Shown here: positions 24,041 through 37,400 of the stretch, piece after piece
Numbering within the stretch: position 1 is the stretch's first letter
Layout: each line of letters begins with the position of its first letter
From: Alitta virens
Taxonomy: Eukaryota; Annelida; Polychaeta; Phyllodocida; Nereididae
DNA: 64,000 nucleotides
Direction of reading: 5' to 3'
Assembly: GCA_932294295.1 (NCBI GenBank)
Contig: OW028574.1
Location: 26,482,145 to 26,546,144, forward strand
The notes under the pieces: model-generated
What the model was told of the DNA's origin: nothing
Database searches by the model: none
Seen by the model: the letters and a program-made list of their open reading frames with translations, nothing else
Translations under genes and position numbers: made by a program

Positions 24041-25400
24041 TAATGTTGACAGCTTAATGTTGACAGCTTAATGTTGACAGCTTAATGTTGACAGCTTAAT
24101 GTTGACAGCTTAATGTTGACAGCTTAATGTTGACAGCTTAATGGTGACAGCTTAATGGTGACAGCTTAATGGTGACAGCTTAATGTTGTTGATAGCTTAA
24201 TGTTGTTGATAGCTTAATGTTGACAGCATAATGTTGTTGACAGCTTAATGTTGTTGATAGCTTAATGTTGTTGATAGCTTAATGTTGACAGCTTAATGTT
24301 GACAGCTTAATGTTGTTGACAGCTTAATGTTGACAGCTTAATGTTGACAGCTTAATGTTGACAGCTTAATGTTGACAGCTTATTGTTGACAGCGTATTGT
24401 TGACAGCTTAATGTTGACAGCTTAATGTTGACAGCTTAATGTTGACAGCCTAATGTTGACAGCCTAAAGTTGACAGCTTAATGTTGACAGGCTAATGTTG
24501 ACAGCTTAATGTTGACAGCTTAATGTTGACAGCTTAATGTTGACAGCTTAATGTTGACAGCTTAATGTTGTTGATAGCTTAATGTTGACAGCTTAATGTT
24601 GACAGCTTAATGTTGTTGACAGCCTAATTTTGTTGACAGCTTAATGTTGACAGCTTAATGTTGACAGCTTAATGTTGACAGCTTAATGTTGACAGCTTAA
24701 TGTTGACAGCTTAATGTTGACAGCTTAATGTTGACAGCTTAATGTTGACAGCTTAATGTTGACAGCTTAATGTTGACAGCTTAATGTTGACAGCCTAATG
24801 TTGACAGCTAAATGTTGACAGCTAAATGTTGACAGCTTAATGTTGACAGCTTAATGTTAACAGCTTAATGTTGACAGCTTAATGTTGACAGCTTTATGTT
24901 GACAGCTTAATGTTGACAACTTAATGTTGACAGCTTAATGTTGACAGCCTAAAGTTGACAGCCTAATGTTGACAGCTTAATGTTGTTGACGGTTAATTTT
25001 GACAGCTTAATGTTGTTGACAGCTTGATGTTGTTGCCAGCTTAATGTTGTTGACAGCTTAATGTTGACAGCCTAATATTGTTGACAGTTACTTTTGACAG
25101 CTTAATGTTGTTGACAGCTTAATGTTGTTGACAGCTTAATGTTGACAGCTTAATGTTGACACCTTAATGTTGACAGCTTAATGTTGACAGCTTGATGTTG
25201 ACAGCCTAAAGTTGACAGCCTAATGTTGACAGCTTAATGTTGTTGACGGTTAATTTTGACAGCTTAATGTTGTTGACAGCTTAATGTTGTTGCCAGCTTA
25301 ATGTTGTTGACAGCTTAATGTTGACAGCCTAATATTGTTGACAGTTAATTTTGACAGCTTAATGTTGTTGATAGCTTAATGTTGTTGACAGCTTAATGTT
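24041..25400. repeat. GGTGAC cassette and paired C boxes
   Basis: Three GGTGAC units (about 24142-24180), CAGCATAATG near 24,225 and CAGCGTATTG near 24,392 are followed by 14-mers with CTAAATG, TTAACAGC and CTTTATG. C boxes are at 24988 and 25245, both at offset 11384 from 13604 and 13861. Unlike the 13 kb copy there is no zeta block between them. The TTACTTTT (first) and TTAATTTT (second) difference after the two boxes is kept. Confidence 0.91.
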
Positions 25401-27200
25401 GTTGACAGCTTAATGTTGACAGCTTAATGTTGACAGCTTAATGTTGACAGCTTAATGGTGACAGCTTAATGTTGTTGATAGCTTAATGTTGTTGATAGCT
25501 TAATGTTGACAGCATAATGTTGTTGACAGCTTAATGTTGTTGATAGCTTAATGTTGTTGATAGCTTAATGTTGACAGCTTAATGTTGACAGCTTAATGTT
25601 GTTGACAGCTTAATGTTGACAGCTTAATGTTGACAGCTTAATGTTGACAGCTTAATGTTGACAGCTTAATGTTGACAGCTTACTGTTGACAGCTTATTGT
25701 TGACAGCTTAATGTTGACAGCTTAGTGTTGACAGCCTAATGTTGACAGCCTAATGTTGACAGCTTAATGTTGACAGCTTAATGTTGACAGCTTAATGTTG
25801 ACAGCTTAATGCTGACAGCTTAATGTTGACAGCCTATTGTTGACAGCTTAATGTTGTTGAAAGCTTAATGTTGACAGCTTAATGTTGACAGCTTAATGTT
25901 GACAGCTTAATGTTGTTAACTGTTAATGTTGTTAACTGTTAATGTTGTTAACTGTTAATGTTGTTAACTGTTAATGTTGTAAACTGTTAATGTTGTTAAC
26001 TGTTAATGTTGTTAACTGTTAATGCTGTTAACTGTTAATGCTGTTAACTGTTAATGTTGCCAGCTTAATGTTGTTGCCAGCTTAATGTTGTTGACAGCTT
26101 AATGTTGACAGCCTAATGTTGTTGACGGTTAATTTTGACAACTTAATTTTCACAACTTAATGTTGACAGCTCAATGTTGACAGCTTAATGTTGTTGACAG
26201 CTTAATGTTGTTGATAGCTTAATGTTGTTGATAGCTTAATGTTGACAGCTTAATGTTGACAGCTTAATGTTGACAGCTTAATGTTGACAGCTTATTGTTG
26301 ACAGCTTATTGTTGACAGCTTAATGTTGACAGCTTAATGTTGACAGCTTAATGTTGTTAACTGTTAATGTTGTTAACTGTTAATGTTGTTAACTGTTAAT
26401 GTTGTTAACTGTTAATGTTGTTAACTGTTAATATTGTAAACTGTTAATGTTGTTAACTGTTAATGTTGTTAACTGTTAATGTTGTTAACTGTTAATGTTG
26501 TTAACTGTTAATGTTGTTAACTGTTAATGTTGCCAGCTTAATGTTGTTGCCAGCTTAATGTTGTTGACAGCTCAATGTTGACAGCTTAATGTTGTTGACA
26601 GCTTAATGTTGTTGATAGCTTAATGTTGTTGATAGCTTAATGTTGACAGCTTAATGTTGACAGCTTAATGTTGTTGACAGCTTAATGTTGACAGCTTAAT
26701 GTTGACAGCTTAATGTTGACAGCTTAATGTTGACAGCTTATTGTTGACAGCTTAATGTTGACAGCTTAATGTTGACAGCTTAATGTTGACAGCTTAATGT
26801 TGACAGCTTAATGTTGACAGCTTAATGTTGACAGCCTAAAGTTGACAGCCTAATGTTGACAGCTTAATGTTGTTGACGGTTAATTTTGACAGCTTAATGT
26901 TGTTGACAGCTTAATGTTGTTGCCAGCTTAATGTTGTTGACAGCTTAATGTTGACAGCCTAATATTGTTGACAGTTAATTTTGACAGCTTAATGTTGTTG
27001 ACAGCTTAATGTTGTTGACAGCTTAATGTTGACAGCCTAAAGTTGACAGCCTAATGTTGACAGCTTAATGTTGTTGACGGTTAATTTTGACAGCTTAATG
27101 TTGTTGACAGCTTAATGTTGTTGCCAGCTTAATGTTGTTGACAGCTTAATGTTGACAGCCTAATATTGTTGACAGTTAATTTTGACAGCTTAATGTTGAC
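25401..27200. repeat. Cassettes: alpha-prime, B, beta, second C pair
   Basis: One GGTGAC unit (about 25,456), CAGCATAATG near 25,513, alpha-prime 25912-26058 (9 units), B 26124, beta 26355-26530 (11), C 26875 and C 27076. This copies 14.2-15.9 kb at offsets 11213-11243. The 30-base change includes one extra 16-mer in beta. Confidence 0.91.
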
Positions 27201-29460
27201 AGCTTATTGTTGACAGCTTATTGTTGACAGCTTAATGTTGACAGCTTAGTGTTGACAGCCTAATGTTGACAGCCTAATGTTGACAGCTTAATGTTGACAG
27301 CTTAATGTTGACAGCTTAATGTTGACAGCTTAATGTTGACAGCCTATTGTTGACAGCTTAATGTTGTTGAAAGCTTAATGTTGACAGCTTAATGTTGTTA
27401 ACTGTTAATGTTGTTAACTGTTAATGTTGTTAACTGTTAATGTTGTTAACTGTTAATGTTGTAAACTGTTAATGTTGTTAACTGTTAATGTTGTTAACTG
27501 TTAATGTTGTTAACTGTTAATGTTGTTAACTGTTAATGTTGTTAACTGTTAATGTTGTAAACTGTTAATGTTGTTAACTGTTAATGTTGTTAACTGTTAA
27601 TGCTGTTAACTGTTAATGCTGTTAACTGTTAATGTTGCCAGCTTAATTTTGTTGCCAGCTTAATGTTGTTGACAGCTTAATGTTGACAGCCTAATGTTGT
27701 TGACGGTTAATTTTGACAACTTAATTTTCACAACTTAATGTTGACAGCTCAATGTTGACAGCTTAATGTTGTTGACAGCTTAATGTTGTTGATAGCTTAA
27801 TGTTGTTGATAGCTTAATGTTGACAGCTTAATGTTGACAGCTTAATGTTGTTGACAGCTTAATGTTGACAGCTTAATGTTGACAGCTTAATGTTGACAGC
27901 TTAATGTTGACAGCTTATTGTTGACAGCTTATTGTTGACAGCTTAATGTTGACAGCTTAATGTTGACAGCTTAATGTTGTTAACTGTTAATGTTGTTAAC
28001 TGTTAATGTTGTTAACTGTTAATGTTGTTAACTGTTAATGTTGTTAACTGTTAATGTTGTTAACTGTTAATGTTGTTAACTGTTAATGTTGTTAACTGTT
28101 AATGTTGTAAACTGTTAATGTTGTTAACTGTTAATGTTGTTAACTGTTAATGTTGTTAACTGTTAATGTTGTTAACTGTTAATGTTGTTAACTGTTAATG
28201 TTGTTAACTGTTAATGTTGCCAGCTTAATGTTGTTGCCAGCTTAATGTTGTTGACAGCTCAATGATGACAGCTTAATGTTGTTGACAGCTTAATGTTGTT
28301 GATAGCTTAATGTTGTTGATAGCTTAATGTTGACAGCTTAATGTTGTTAACTGTTAATGTTGTTAACTGTTAATGTTGTTAACTGTTAATATTGTAAACT
28401 GTTAATGTTGTTAACTGTTAATGTTGTTAACTGTTAATGTTGTTAACTGTTAATGTTGTTAACTGTTAATGTTGCCAGCTTAATGTTGTTACCAGCTTAA
28501 TGTTGTTGACAGCTTAATGTTGACATCCTAATGTTGTTGACGGTTAATTTTGACAACTTAATTTTGACAACTTAATGTTGACAGCTTAATGTTGACAGCT
28601 TAATGTTGACAGCTTAATGTTGTTGACAGCTTAATGTTGACAGCTTAATGTTGACAGCTTAATGTTGACAGCTTAATGTTGACAGCTTATTGTTGACAGC
28701 TTAATGTTGACAGCTTAATGTTGACAGCTTAATGTTGACAGCCTAATGTTGACAGCCTAAGGTTGACAGCTTAATGTTGACAGCTTAATGTTGACAGCTT
28801 AATGTTGACAACTTATTGTTGACAGCTTAATGTTGACAGCTTAATGTTGACAGCCTAATGTTGACAGGCTAATGTTGACAGCTTAATGTTGACAGCTTAA
28901 TGTTGACAGCTTATTGTTGACAGCTTATTGTTGACAGCTTAATGTTGACAGCTTAGTGTTGACAGCCTAATGTTGACAGCCTAATGTTGACAGCTTAATG
29001 TTGACAGCTTAATGTTGACAGCTTAATGTTGACAGCTTAATGTTGACAGCTTAATGTTGACAGCCTATTGTTGACAGCTTAATGTTGTTGAAAGCTTAAT
29101 GTTGACAGCTTAATGTTGTTAACTGTTAATGTTGTTAACTGTTAATGTTGTTAACTGTTAATGTTGTTAACTGTTAATGTTGTAAACTGTTAATGTTGTT
29201 AACTGTTAATGTTGTTAACTGTTAATGTTGTTAACTGTTAATGTTGTTAACTGTTAATGTTGTTAACTGTTAATGTTGTAAACTGTTAATGTTGTTAACT
29301 GTTAATGTTGTTAACTGTTAATGCTGTTAACTGTTAATGCTGTTAACTGTTAATGTTGCCAGCTTAATGTTGTTGCCAGCTTAATGTTGTTGACAGCTTA
29401 ATGTTGACAGCCTAATGTTGTTGACGGTTAATTTTGACAACTTAATTTTCACAACTTAAT
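27201..29460. repeat. Cassettes: alpha-B, long beta, gamma-A, alpha-B
   Basis: Alpha 27394-27637 (15), TAATTTTGTTGCCAGC variant, B 27702, an unusually long beta 27978-28218 (15 units, GTAAAC unit without the usual AATATT), a private AATGATGACA near 28,264, gamma 28345-28473, box A 28539 with TTTTGACAA in place of TTTTCACAA, alpha 29116-29357 (15), B 29423. It is copied at 38.3-40.2 kb with offsets 10834 then 10757. In this copy and its partner the A box is not followed by the usual GATAGC 17-mers. Confidence 0.9.
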
Positions 29461-32400
29461 GTTGACAGCTCAATGTTGACAGCTTAATGTTGTTGACAGC
29501 TTAATGTTGTTGATAGCTTAATGTTGTTGATAGCTTAATGTTGACAGCTTAATGTTGACAGCTTAATGTTGTTGACAGCTTAATGTTGACAGCTTAATGT
29601 TGACAGCTTAATGTTGACAGCTTAATGTTGACAGCTTAATGTTGACAGCTTAATGTTGACAGCTTAATGTTGACAGCTTAATGTTGACAGCTTATTGTTG
29701 ACAGCTTATTGTTGACAGCTTAATGTTGACAGCTTAGTGTTGACAGCCTAATGTTGACAGCCTAATGTTGACAGCTTAATGTTGACAGCTTAATGTTGAC
29801 AGCTTAATGTTGACAGCTTAATGTTGACAGCTTAATGTTGACAGCCTATTGTTGACAGCTTAATGTTGTTGAAAGCTTAATGTTGACAGCTTAATGTTGT
29901 TAACTGTTAATGTTGTTAACTGTTAATGTTGTTAACTGTTAATGTTGTTAACTGTTGATGTTGTTAACTGTTAATGTTGTAAACTGTTAATGTTGTTAAC
30001 TGTTAATGTTGTTAACTGTTAATGTTGTTAACTGTTAATGTTGTTAACTGTTAATGTTGTTAACTGTTAATGTTGCCAGCTTAATGTTGTTACCAGCTTA
30101 ATGTTGTTGACAGCTTAATGTTGACATCCTAATGTTGTTGACGGTTAATTTTGACAACTTAATTTTCACAACTTAATGTTGACAGCTTAATGTTGACAGC
30201 TTAATGTTGACAGCTTAATGTTGTTGACAGCTTAATGTTGACAGCTTAATGTTGACAGCTTAATGTTGACAGCTTAATGTTGACAGCTTATTGTTGACAG
30301 CTTAATGTTGACAGCTTAATGTTGACAGCCTAATGTTGACAGCCTAAGGTTGACAGCTTAATGTTGACAGCTTAATGTTGACAGCTTAATGTTGACAACT
30401 TATTGTTGACAGCTTAATGTTGACAGCTTAATGTTGACAGCCTAATGTTGACAGGCTAATGTTGACAGCTAAATGTTGACAGCTTAATGTTGACAGCTTA
30501 TTGTTGACAGCTTATTGTTGACAGCTTAATGTTGACAGCTTAGTGTTGACAGCCTAATGTTGACAGCCTAATGTTGACAGCTTAATGTTGACAGCTTAAT
30601 GTTGACAGCTCAATGTTGACAGCTTAATGTTGACAGCTTAATGTTGACAGCCTATTGTTGACAGCTTAATGTTGTTGAAAGCTTAATGTTGACAGCTTAA
30701 TGTTGTTAACTGTTAATGTTGTTTACTGTTAATGTTGTTAACTGTTAATGTTGTTAACTGTTAATGTTGTAAACTGTTAATGTTGTTAACTGTTAATGTT
30801 GTTAACTGTTAATGTTGTTAACTGTTAATGTTGTTAACTGTTAATGTTGTTAACTGTTAATGTTGTAAACTGTTAATGTTGTTAACTGTTAATGTTGTTA
30901 ACTGTTAATGCTGTTAACTGTTAATGCTGTTAACTGTTAATGTTGCCAGCTTAATGTTGTTGCCAGCTTAATGTTGTTGACAGCTTAATGTTGACAGCCT
31001 AATGTTGTTGACGGTTAATTTTGACAACTTAATTTTCACAACTTAATGTTGACAGCTCAATGTTGACAGCTTAATGTTGTTGACAGCTTAATGTTGTTGA
31101 TAGCTTAATGTTGTTGATAGCTTAATGTTGACAGCTTAATGTTGACAGCTTAATGTTGTTGACAGCTTAATGTTGACAGCTTAATGTTGACAGCTTAATG
31201 TTGACAGCTTAATGTTGACAGCTTAATGTTGACAGCTTAATGTTGACAGCTTAATGTTGACAGCTTAATGTTGACAGCTTATTGTTGACAGCTTATTGTT
31301 GACAGCTTAATGTTGACAGCTTAGTGTTGACAGCCTAATGTTGACAGCCTAATGTTGACAGCTTAATGTTGACAGCTTAATGTTGACAGCTTAATGTTGA
31401 CAGCTTAATGTTGACAGCTTAATGTTGACAGCCTATTGTTGACAGCTTAATGTTGTTGAAAGCTTAATGTTGACAGCTTAATGTTGTTAACTGTTAATGT
31501 TGTTAACTGTTAATGTTGTTAACTGTTAATGTTGTTAACTGTTAATGTTGTAAACTGTTAATGTTGTTAACTGTTAATGTTGTTAACTGTTAATGTTGTT
31601 AACTGTTAATGTTGTTAACTGTTAATGTTGTTAACTGTTAATGTTGTAAACTGTTAATGTTGTAAACTGTTAATGTTGTTAACTGTTAATGTTGTTAACT
31701 GTTAATGCTGTTAACTGTTAATGCTGTTAACTGTTAATGTTGCCAGCTTAATGTTGTTGCCAGCTTAATGTTGTTGACAGCTTAATGTTGACAGCCTAAT
31801 GTTGTTGACGGTTAATTTTGACAACTTAATTTTCACAACTTAATGTTGACAGCTCAATGTTGACAGCTTAATGTTGTTGACAGCTTAATGTTGTTGATAG
31901 CTTAATGTTGTTGATAGCTTAATGTTGACAGCTTAATGTTGACAGCTTAATGTTGTTGACAGCTTAATGTTGACAGCTTAATGTTGACAGCTTAATGTTG
32001 ACAGCTTAATGTTGACAGCTTAATGTTGACAGCTTAATGTTGACAGCTTAATGTTGACAGCTTATTGTTGACAGCTTATTGTTGACAGCTTAATGTTGAC
32101 AGCTTAATGTTGTTAACTGTTAATGTTGTTAACTGTTAATGTTGTTAACTGTTAATGTTGTTAACTGTTAATGTTGTTAACTGTTAATATTGTAAACTGT
32201 TAATGTTGTTAACTGTTAATGTTGTTAACTGTTAATGTTGTTAACTGTTAATGTTGTTAACTGTTAATGTTGTTAACTGTTAATGTTGTTAACTGTTAAT
32301 GTTGTTAACTGTTAATGTTGCCAGCTTAATGTTGTTGCCAGCTTAATGTTGTTGACAGCTCAATGTTGACAGCTTAATGTTGTTGACAGCTTAATGTTGT

Positions 32401-33615
32401 TGATAGCTTAATGTTGTTGATAGCTTAATGTTGACAGCTTAATGTTGTTAACTGTTAATGTTGTTAACTGTTAATGTTGTTAACTGTTAATATTGTAAAC
32501 TGTTAATGTTGTTAACTGTTAATGTTGTTAACTGTTAATGTTGTTAACTGTTAATGTTGTTAACTGTTAATGTTGCCAGCTTAATGTTGTTACCAGCTTA
32601 ATGTTGTTGACAGCTTAATGTTGACATTCTTATGTTGTTGACGGTTAATTTTGACAACTTAATTTTCACAACTTAATGTTGACAGCTTAATGTTGACAGC
32701 TTAATGTTGTTGACAGCTTAATGTTGTTGATAGCTTAATGTTGTTGATAGCTTAATGTTGACAGCTTAATGTTGACAGCTTAATGTTGTTGACAGCTTAA
32801 TGTTGACAGCTTAATGTTGACAGCTTAATGTTGACAGCTTAATGTTGACAGCTTATTGTTGACAGCTTAATGTTGACAGCTTAATGTTGACAGCTTAATG
32901 TTGACAGCCTAATGTTGACAGCCTAAGGTTGACAGCTTAATGTTGACAGCTTAATGTTGACAGCTTAATGTTGACAACTTATTGTTGACAGCTTAATGTT
33001 GACAGCTTAATGTTGACAGCCTAATGTTGACAGGCTAATGTTGACAGCTTAATGTTGACAGCTTAATGTTGACAGCTTATTGTTGACAGCTTATTGTTGA
33101 CAGCTTAATGTTGACAGCTTAGTGTTGACAGCCTAATGTTGACAGCTTAATGTTGACAGCTTAATGTTGACAGCTTAATGTTGACAGCTTAATGTTGACA
33201 GCTTAATATTGACAGCCTATTGTTGACAGCTTAATGTTGTTGAAAGCTTAATGTTGACAGCTTAATGTTGTTAACTGTTAATGTTGTTAACTGTTAATGT
33301 TGTTAACTGTTAATGTTGTTAACTGTTAATGTTGTAAACTGTTAATGTTGTTAACTGTTAATGTTGTAAACTGTTAATGTTGTTAACTGTTAATGTTGTA
33401 AACTGTTAATGTTGTTAACTGTTAATGTTGTTAACTGTTAATGTTGTTAACTGTTAATGTTGTTAACTGTTAATGCTGTTAACTGTTAATGCTGTTAACT
33501 GTTAATGTTGCCAGCTTAATGTTGTTGCCAGCTTAATGTTGTTGACAGCTTAATGTTGACAGCCTAATGTTGTTGACGGTTAATTTTGACAACTTAATTT
33601 TCACAACTTAATGTT
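29461..33615. repeat. Segment with hybrid block, alpha-B pair, beta-gamma-A, alpha-B
   Basis: The block at 29898-30074 (11 units) has an alpha left flank (GAAAGCTT) but the gamma right flank (TTACCAGC, box A 30140), so it is a hybrid. Then alpha 30702-30944 (15, second unit GTTTAC), B 31010, alpha 31485-31740 (16), B 31807, beta 32110-32319 (13), gamma 32444-32572, a degenerate A box at 32640 preceded by CATTCTTATG, alpha 33268-33509 (15, several GTAAAC units), B 33575. The unit is copied at 40.6-44.96 kb, sharing CAGCTAAATG (30,464), GTTTAC (30,721) and TTAATATTGACAGCC (33,204). Confidence 0.91.
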
Positions 33616-35290
33616 GACAGCTCAATGTTGACAGCTTAATGTTGTTGACAGCTTAATGTTGTTGATAGCTTAATGTTGTTGATAGCTTAATGTTGACAGC
33701 TTAATGTTGACAGCTTAATGTTGTTGTCAGCTTAATGTTGACAGCTTAATGTTGACAGCTTAATGTTGACAGCTTAATGTTGACAGCTTAATGTTGACAG
33801 CTTATTGTTGACAGCTTATTGTTGACAGCTTAATGTTGCCAGCTTAATGTTGTTGACAGCTCAATGTTGACAGCTTAATGTTGTTGACAGCTTAATGTTG
33901 TTGATAGCTTAATGTTGTTAATAGCTTAATGTTGACAGCTTAATGTTGTTAACTGTTAATGTTGTTAACTGTTAATGTTGTTAACTGTTAATATTGTAAA
34001 CTGTTAATGTTGTTAACTGTTAATGTTGTTAACTGTTAATGTTGTTAACTGTTAATGTTGTTAACTGTTAATGTTGCCAGCTTAATGTTGTTACCAGCTT
34101 AATGTTGTTGACAGCTTAATGTTGACATCCTAATGTTGTTGACGGTTAATTTTGACAACTTAATTTTCACAACTTAATGTTGACAGCTTAATGTTGACAG
34201 CTTAATGTTGTTGACAGCTTAATGTTGTTGATAGCTTAATGTTGTTGATAGCTTAATGTTGACAGCTTAATGTTGACAGCTTAATGTTGACAGCTTAATG
34301 TTGTTGACAGCTTAATGTTGACAGCTTAATGTTGACAGCTTAATGTTGACAGCTTAATGTTGACAGCTTATTGTTGACAGCTTAATGTTGACAGCTTAAT
34401 GTTGACAGCTTAATGTTGACAGCCTAATGTTGACAGCCTAAGGTTGACAGCTTAAGGTTGACAGCTTAATGTTGACAGCTTAATGTTGACAACTTATTGT
34501 TGACAGCTTAATGTTGACAGCTTAATGTTGACAGCCTAATGTTGACAGGCTAATGTTGACAGCTTAATGTTGACAGCTTAATGTTGACAGCTTATTGTTG
34601 ACAGCTTATTGTTGACAGCTTAATGTTGACAGCTTAGTGTTGACAGCCTAATGTTGACAGCCTAATGTTGACAGCTTAATGTTGACAGCTTAATGTTGAC
34701 AGCTTAATGTTGACAGCTTAATGTTGACAGCTTAATGTTGACAGCCTATTGTTGACAGCTTAATGTTGTTGAAAGCTTAATGTTGACAGCTTAATGTTGA
34801 CAGCTTAATGTTGACAGCTTAATGTTGTTAACTGTTAATGTTGTTAACTGTTAATGTTGTTAACTGTTAATGTTGTTAACTGTTAATGTTGTAAACTGTT
34901 AATGTTGTTAACTGTTAATGTTGTTAACTGTTAATGTTGTTAACTGTTAATGTTGCCAGCTTAATGTTGTTGACAGCTTAATGTTGACAGCCTAATGTTG
35001 TTGACGGTTAATTTTGACAACTTAATTTTCACAACTTAATGTTGACAGCTCAATGTTGACAGCTTAATGTTGTTGACAGCTTAATGTTGTTGATAGCTTA
35101 ATGTTGTTGACAGCTTAATGTTGACAGCTTAATGTTGACAGCTTAATGTTGACAGCTTAATGTTGACAGCTTAATGTTGACAGCCTAATGTTGACAGCCT
35201 AAAGTTGACAGCTTAATGTTGACAGCTTAATGTTGACAGCTTAATGTTGACAACTTATTGTTGACAGCTTAATGTTGACAGCTTATTGTT
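33616..35290. repeat. Segment gamma-A-delta-B with missing beta block
   Basis: At about 33,836 a 14-mer run joins TTGCCAGC without a 16-mer block, as at 19,595 and 45,178. GTTGTTAATAGC (33,915) is shared with 19,681. Gamma 33946-34074, A 34141, delta 34824-34954, B 35003, CTAAAGTT 35,198, CAACTTATTG 35,250. It copies 19.60-21.05 kb at +14234 and is itself copied at about 45.18-46.6 kb at +11341. A private TTGTTGTCAGC unit lies near 33,727. Confidence 0.91.
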
Positions 35291-37400
35291 GACAGCTTAA
35301 TGTTGACAGCTTAATGTTGACAGCTTAATGTTGACAGCCTAATGTTGACAGCCTAAAGTTGACAGCTTAATGTTGACAGCTTAATGTTGACAGCTTAATG
35401 TTGACAACTTATTGTTGACAGCTTAATGTTGACAGCTTAATGTTGACAGCCTAATGTTGACAGGCTAATGTTGACAGCTTAATGTTGACAGCTTAATGTT
35501 GACAGCTTAATGTTGACAGCTTAATGTTGACAGCTTAATGTTGACAGCTTAATGTTGTTAACTGTTAATGTTGTTAACTGTTAATGTTGTAAACTGTTAA
35601 TGTTGCCAGCTTATTGTTGTTGACAGCTTAATGTTGTTGATAGCTTAATGTTGACAGCCTAATATTGACAGGCTAATGTTGACAGCTTAGTGTTGACAGC
35701 TTAATGTTGACAGCTTAATGTTGACAGCTTAATGTTGACAGCTTAATGTTGACAGCTTAATGTTGACAGCTTAATGTTGACAGCTTAATGTTGACAGCTT
35801 AATGGTGACAGCTTAATGGTGACAGCTTAATGTTGTTGATAGCTTAATGTTGTTGATAGCTTAATGTTGACAGCATAATGTTGTTGACAGCTTAATGTTG
35901 TTGATAGCTTAATGTTGTTGATAGCTTAATGTTGACAGCTTAATGTTGTTGACAGCTTAATGTTTACAGCTTAATGTTGACAGCTTAATGTTGACAGCTT
36001 AATGTTGACAGCTTATTGTTGACAGCGTATTGTTGACAGCTTAATGTTGACAGCTTAGTGTTGACAGCCTAATGTTGACAGCCTAATGTTGACAGCTTAA
36101 TGTTGACAGCTTAATGTTGACAGCTTAGTGTTGACAGCTTAATGCTGACAGCTTAATGTTGACAGCCTATTGTTGACAGCTTAATGTTGTTGAGAGCTTA
36201 ATGTTGACAGCTTAATGTTGACAGCTTAATGTTGACAGCTTAATGTTGTTAACTGTTAATGTTGTTAACTGTTAATGTTGTTAACTGTTAATGTTGTTAA
36301 TTGTTAATGTTGTTAACTGTTAATGTTGTTAACTGTTAATGTTGTAAACTGTTAATGTTGTAAACTGTTAATGTTGTAAACTGTTAATGTTGTTAACTGT
36401 TAATGTTGTTAACTGTTAATGTTGCCAGCTTAATGTTGTTGCCAGCTTAATGTTGTTGACAGCTTAATGTTGACAGCCTAATGTTGTTGACGGTTAATTT
36501 TGACAACTTAATTTTCACAACTTAATGTTGACAGCTCAATGTTGACAGCTTAATGTTGTTGACAGCTTAATGTTGTTGATAGCTTAATGTTGTTGATAGC
36601 TTAATGTTGACAGCTTATTGTTGACAGCTTAATGTTGACAGCTTAATGTTGACAGCTTAATGTTGACAGCCTAATGTTGACAGCCTAAAGTTGACAGCTT
36701 AATGTTGACAGGCTAATGTTGACAGCTTAATGTTGACAGCTTAATGTTGACAGCTTAATGTTGACAGCTTAATGTTGACAGCTTAATGTTGACAGCTTAA
36801 TGTTGATAGCTTAATGTTGACAGCTTAATGTTGTTAACTGTTAATGTTGTTAACTGTTAATGTTGTAAACTGTTAATGTTGCCAGCTTATTGTTGTTGAC
36901 AGCTTAATGTTGTTGATAGCTTAATGTTGACAGCTTAATGTTGACAGCTTAATGTTGTTGACAGCCTAATTTTGTTGACAGCTTAATGTTGACAGCTTAA
37001 TGTTGACAGCTTAATGTTGACAGCTTAATGTTGACAGCTTAATGTTGACAGCTTAATGTTGACAGCTTAATGTTGACAGCTTAATGTTGACAGCTTAATG
37101 TTGTTAACTGTTAATGTTGTAAACTGCTAATGTTGCCAGCTTATTGTTGTTGACAGCTTAATGTTGTTGATAGCTTAATGTTGACAGCTTAATGTTGTTG
37201 ACAGCTTAATTTTGTTGACAGCTTAATGTTGACAGCTTAATGTTGACAGCTTAATGTTGACAGCTTAATGTTGACAGCTTAATGTTGACAGCTTAATGTT
37301 GACAGCTTAATGTTAACAGCTTAATGTTGACAGCTTAATGTTGACAGCTTTATGTTGACAGCTTAATGTTGACAGCTTAATGTTGACAGCTTAATGTTGA
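35291..37400. repeat. Cassettes: epsilon, GGTGAC, eta, B, epsilon, zeta
   Basis: Epsilon 35554-35604, CTAATATTGACAGG (35,660) and nearby TTAGTG, two GGTGAC units (about 35,803-35,825), CAGCATAATG 35,874, TGTTTACAGC 35,961, CAGCGTATTG, GAGAGCTT, eta 36246-36423 (11 units, three GTAAAC units in a row and a private TTAATTG), B 36489, epsilon 36830-36878, zeta 37100-37134. The first part is copied at 46.6-47.44 kb, where CTAATATTGACAGG and TTAGTG are at +11341 and TGTTTACAGC and CAGCGTATTG at +11383 (three extra 14-mers). Confidence 0.91.
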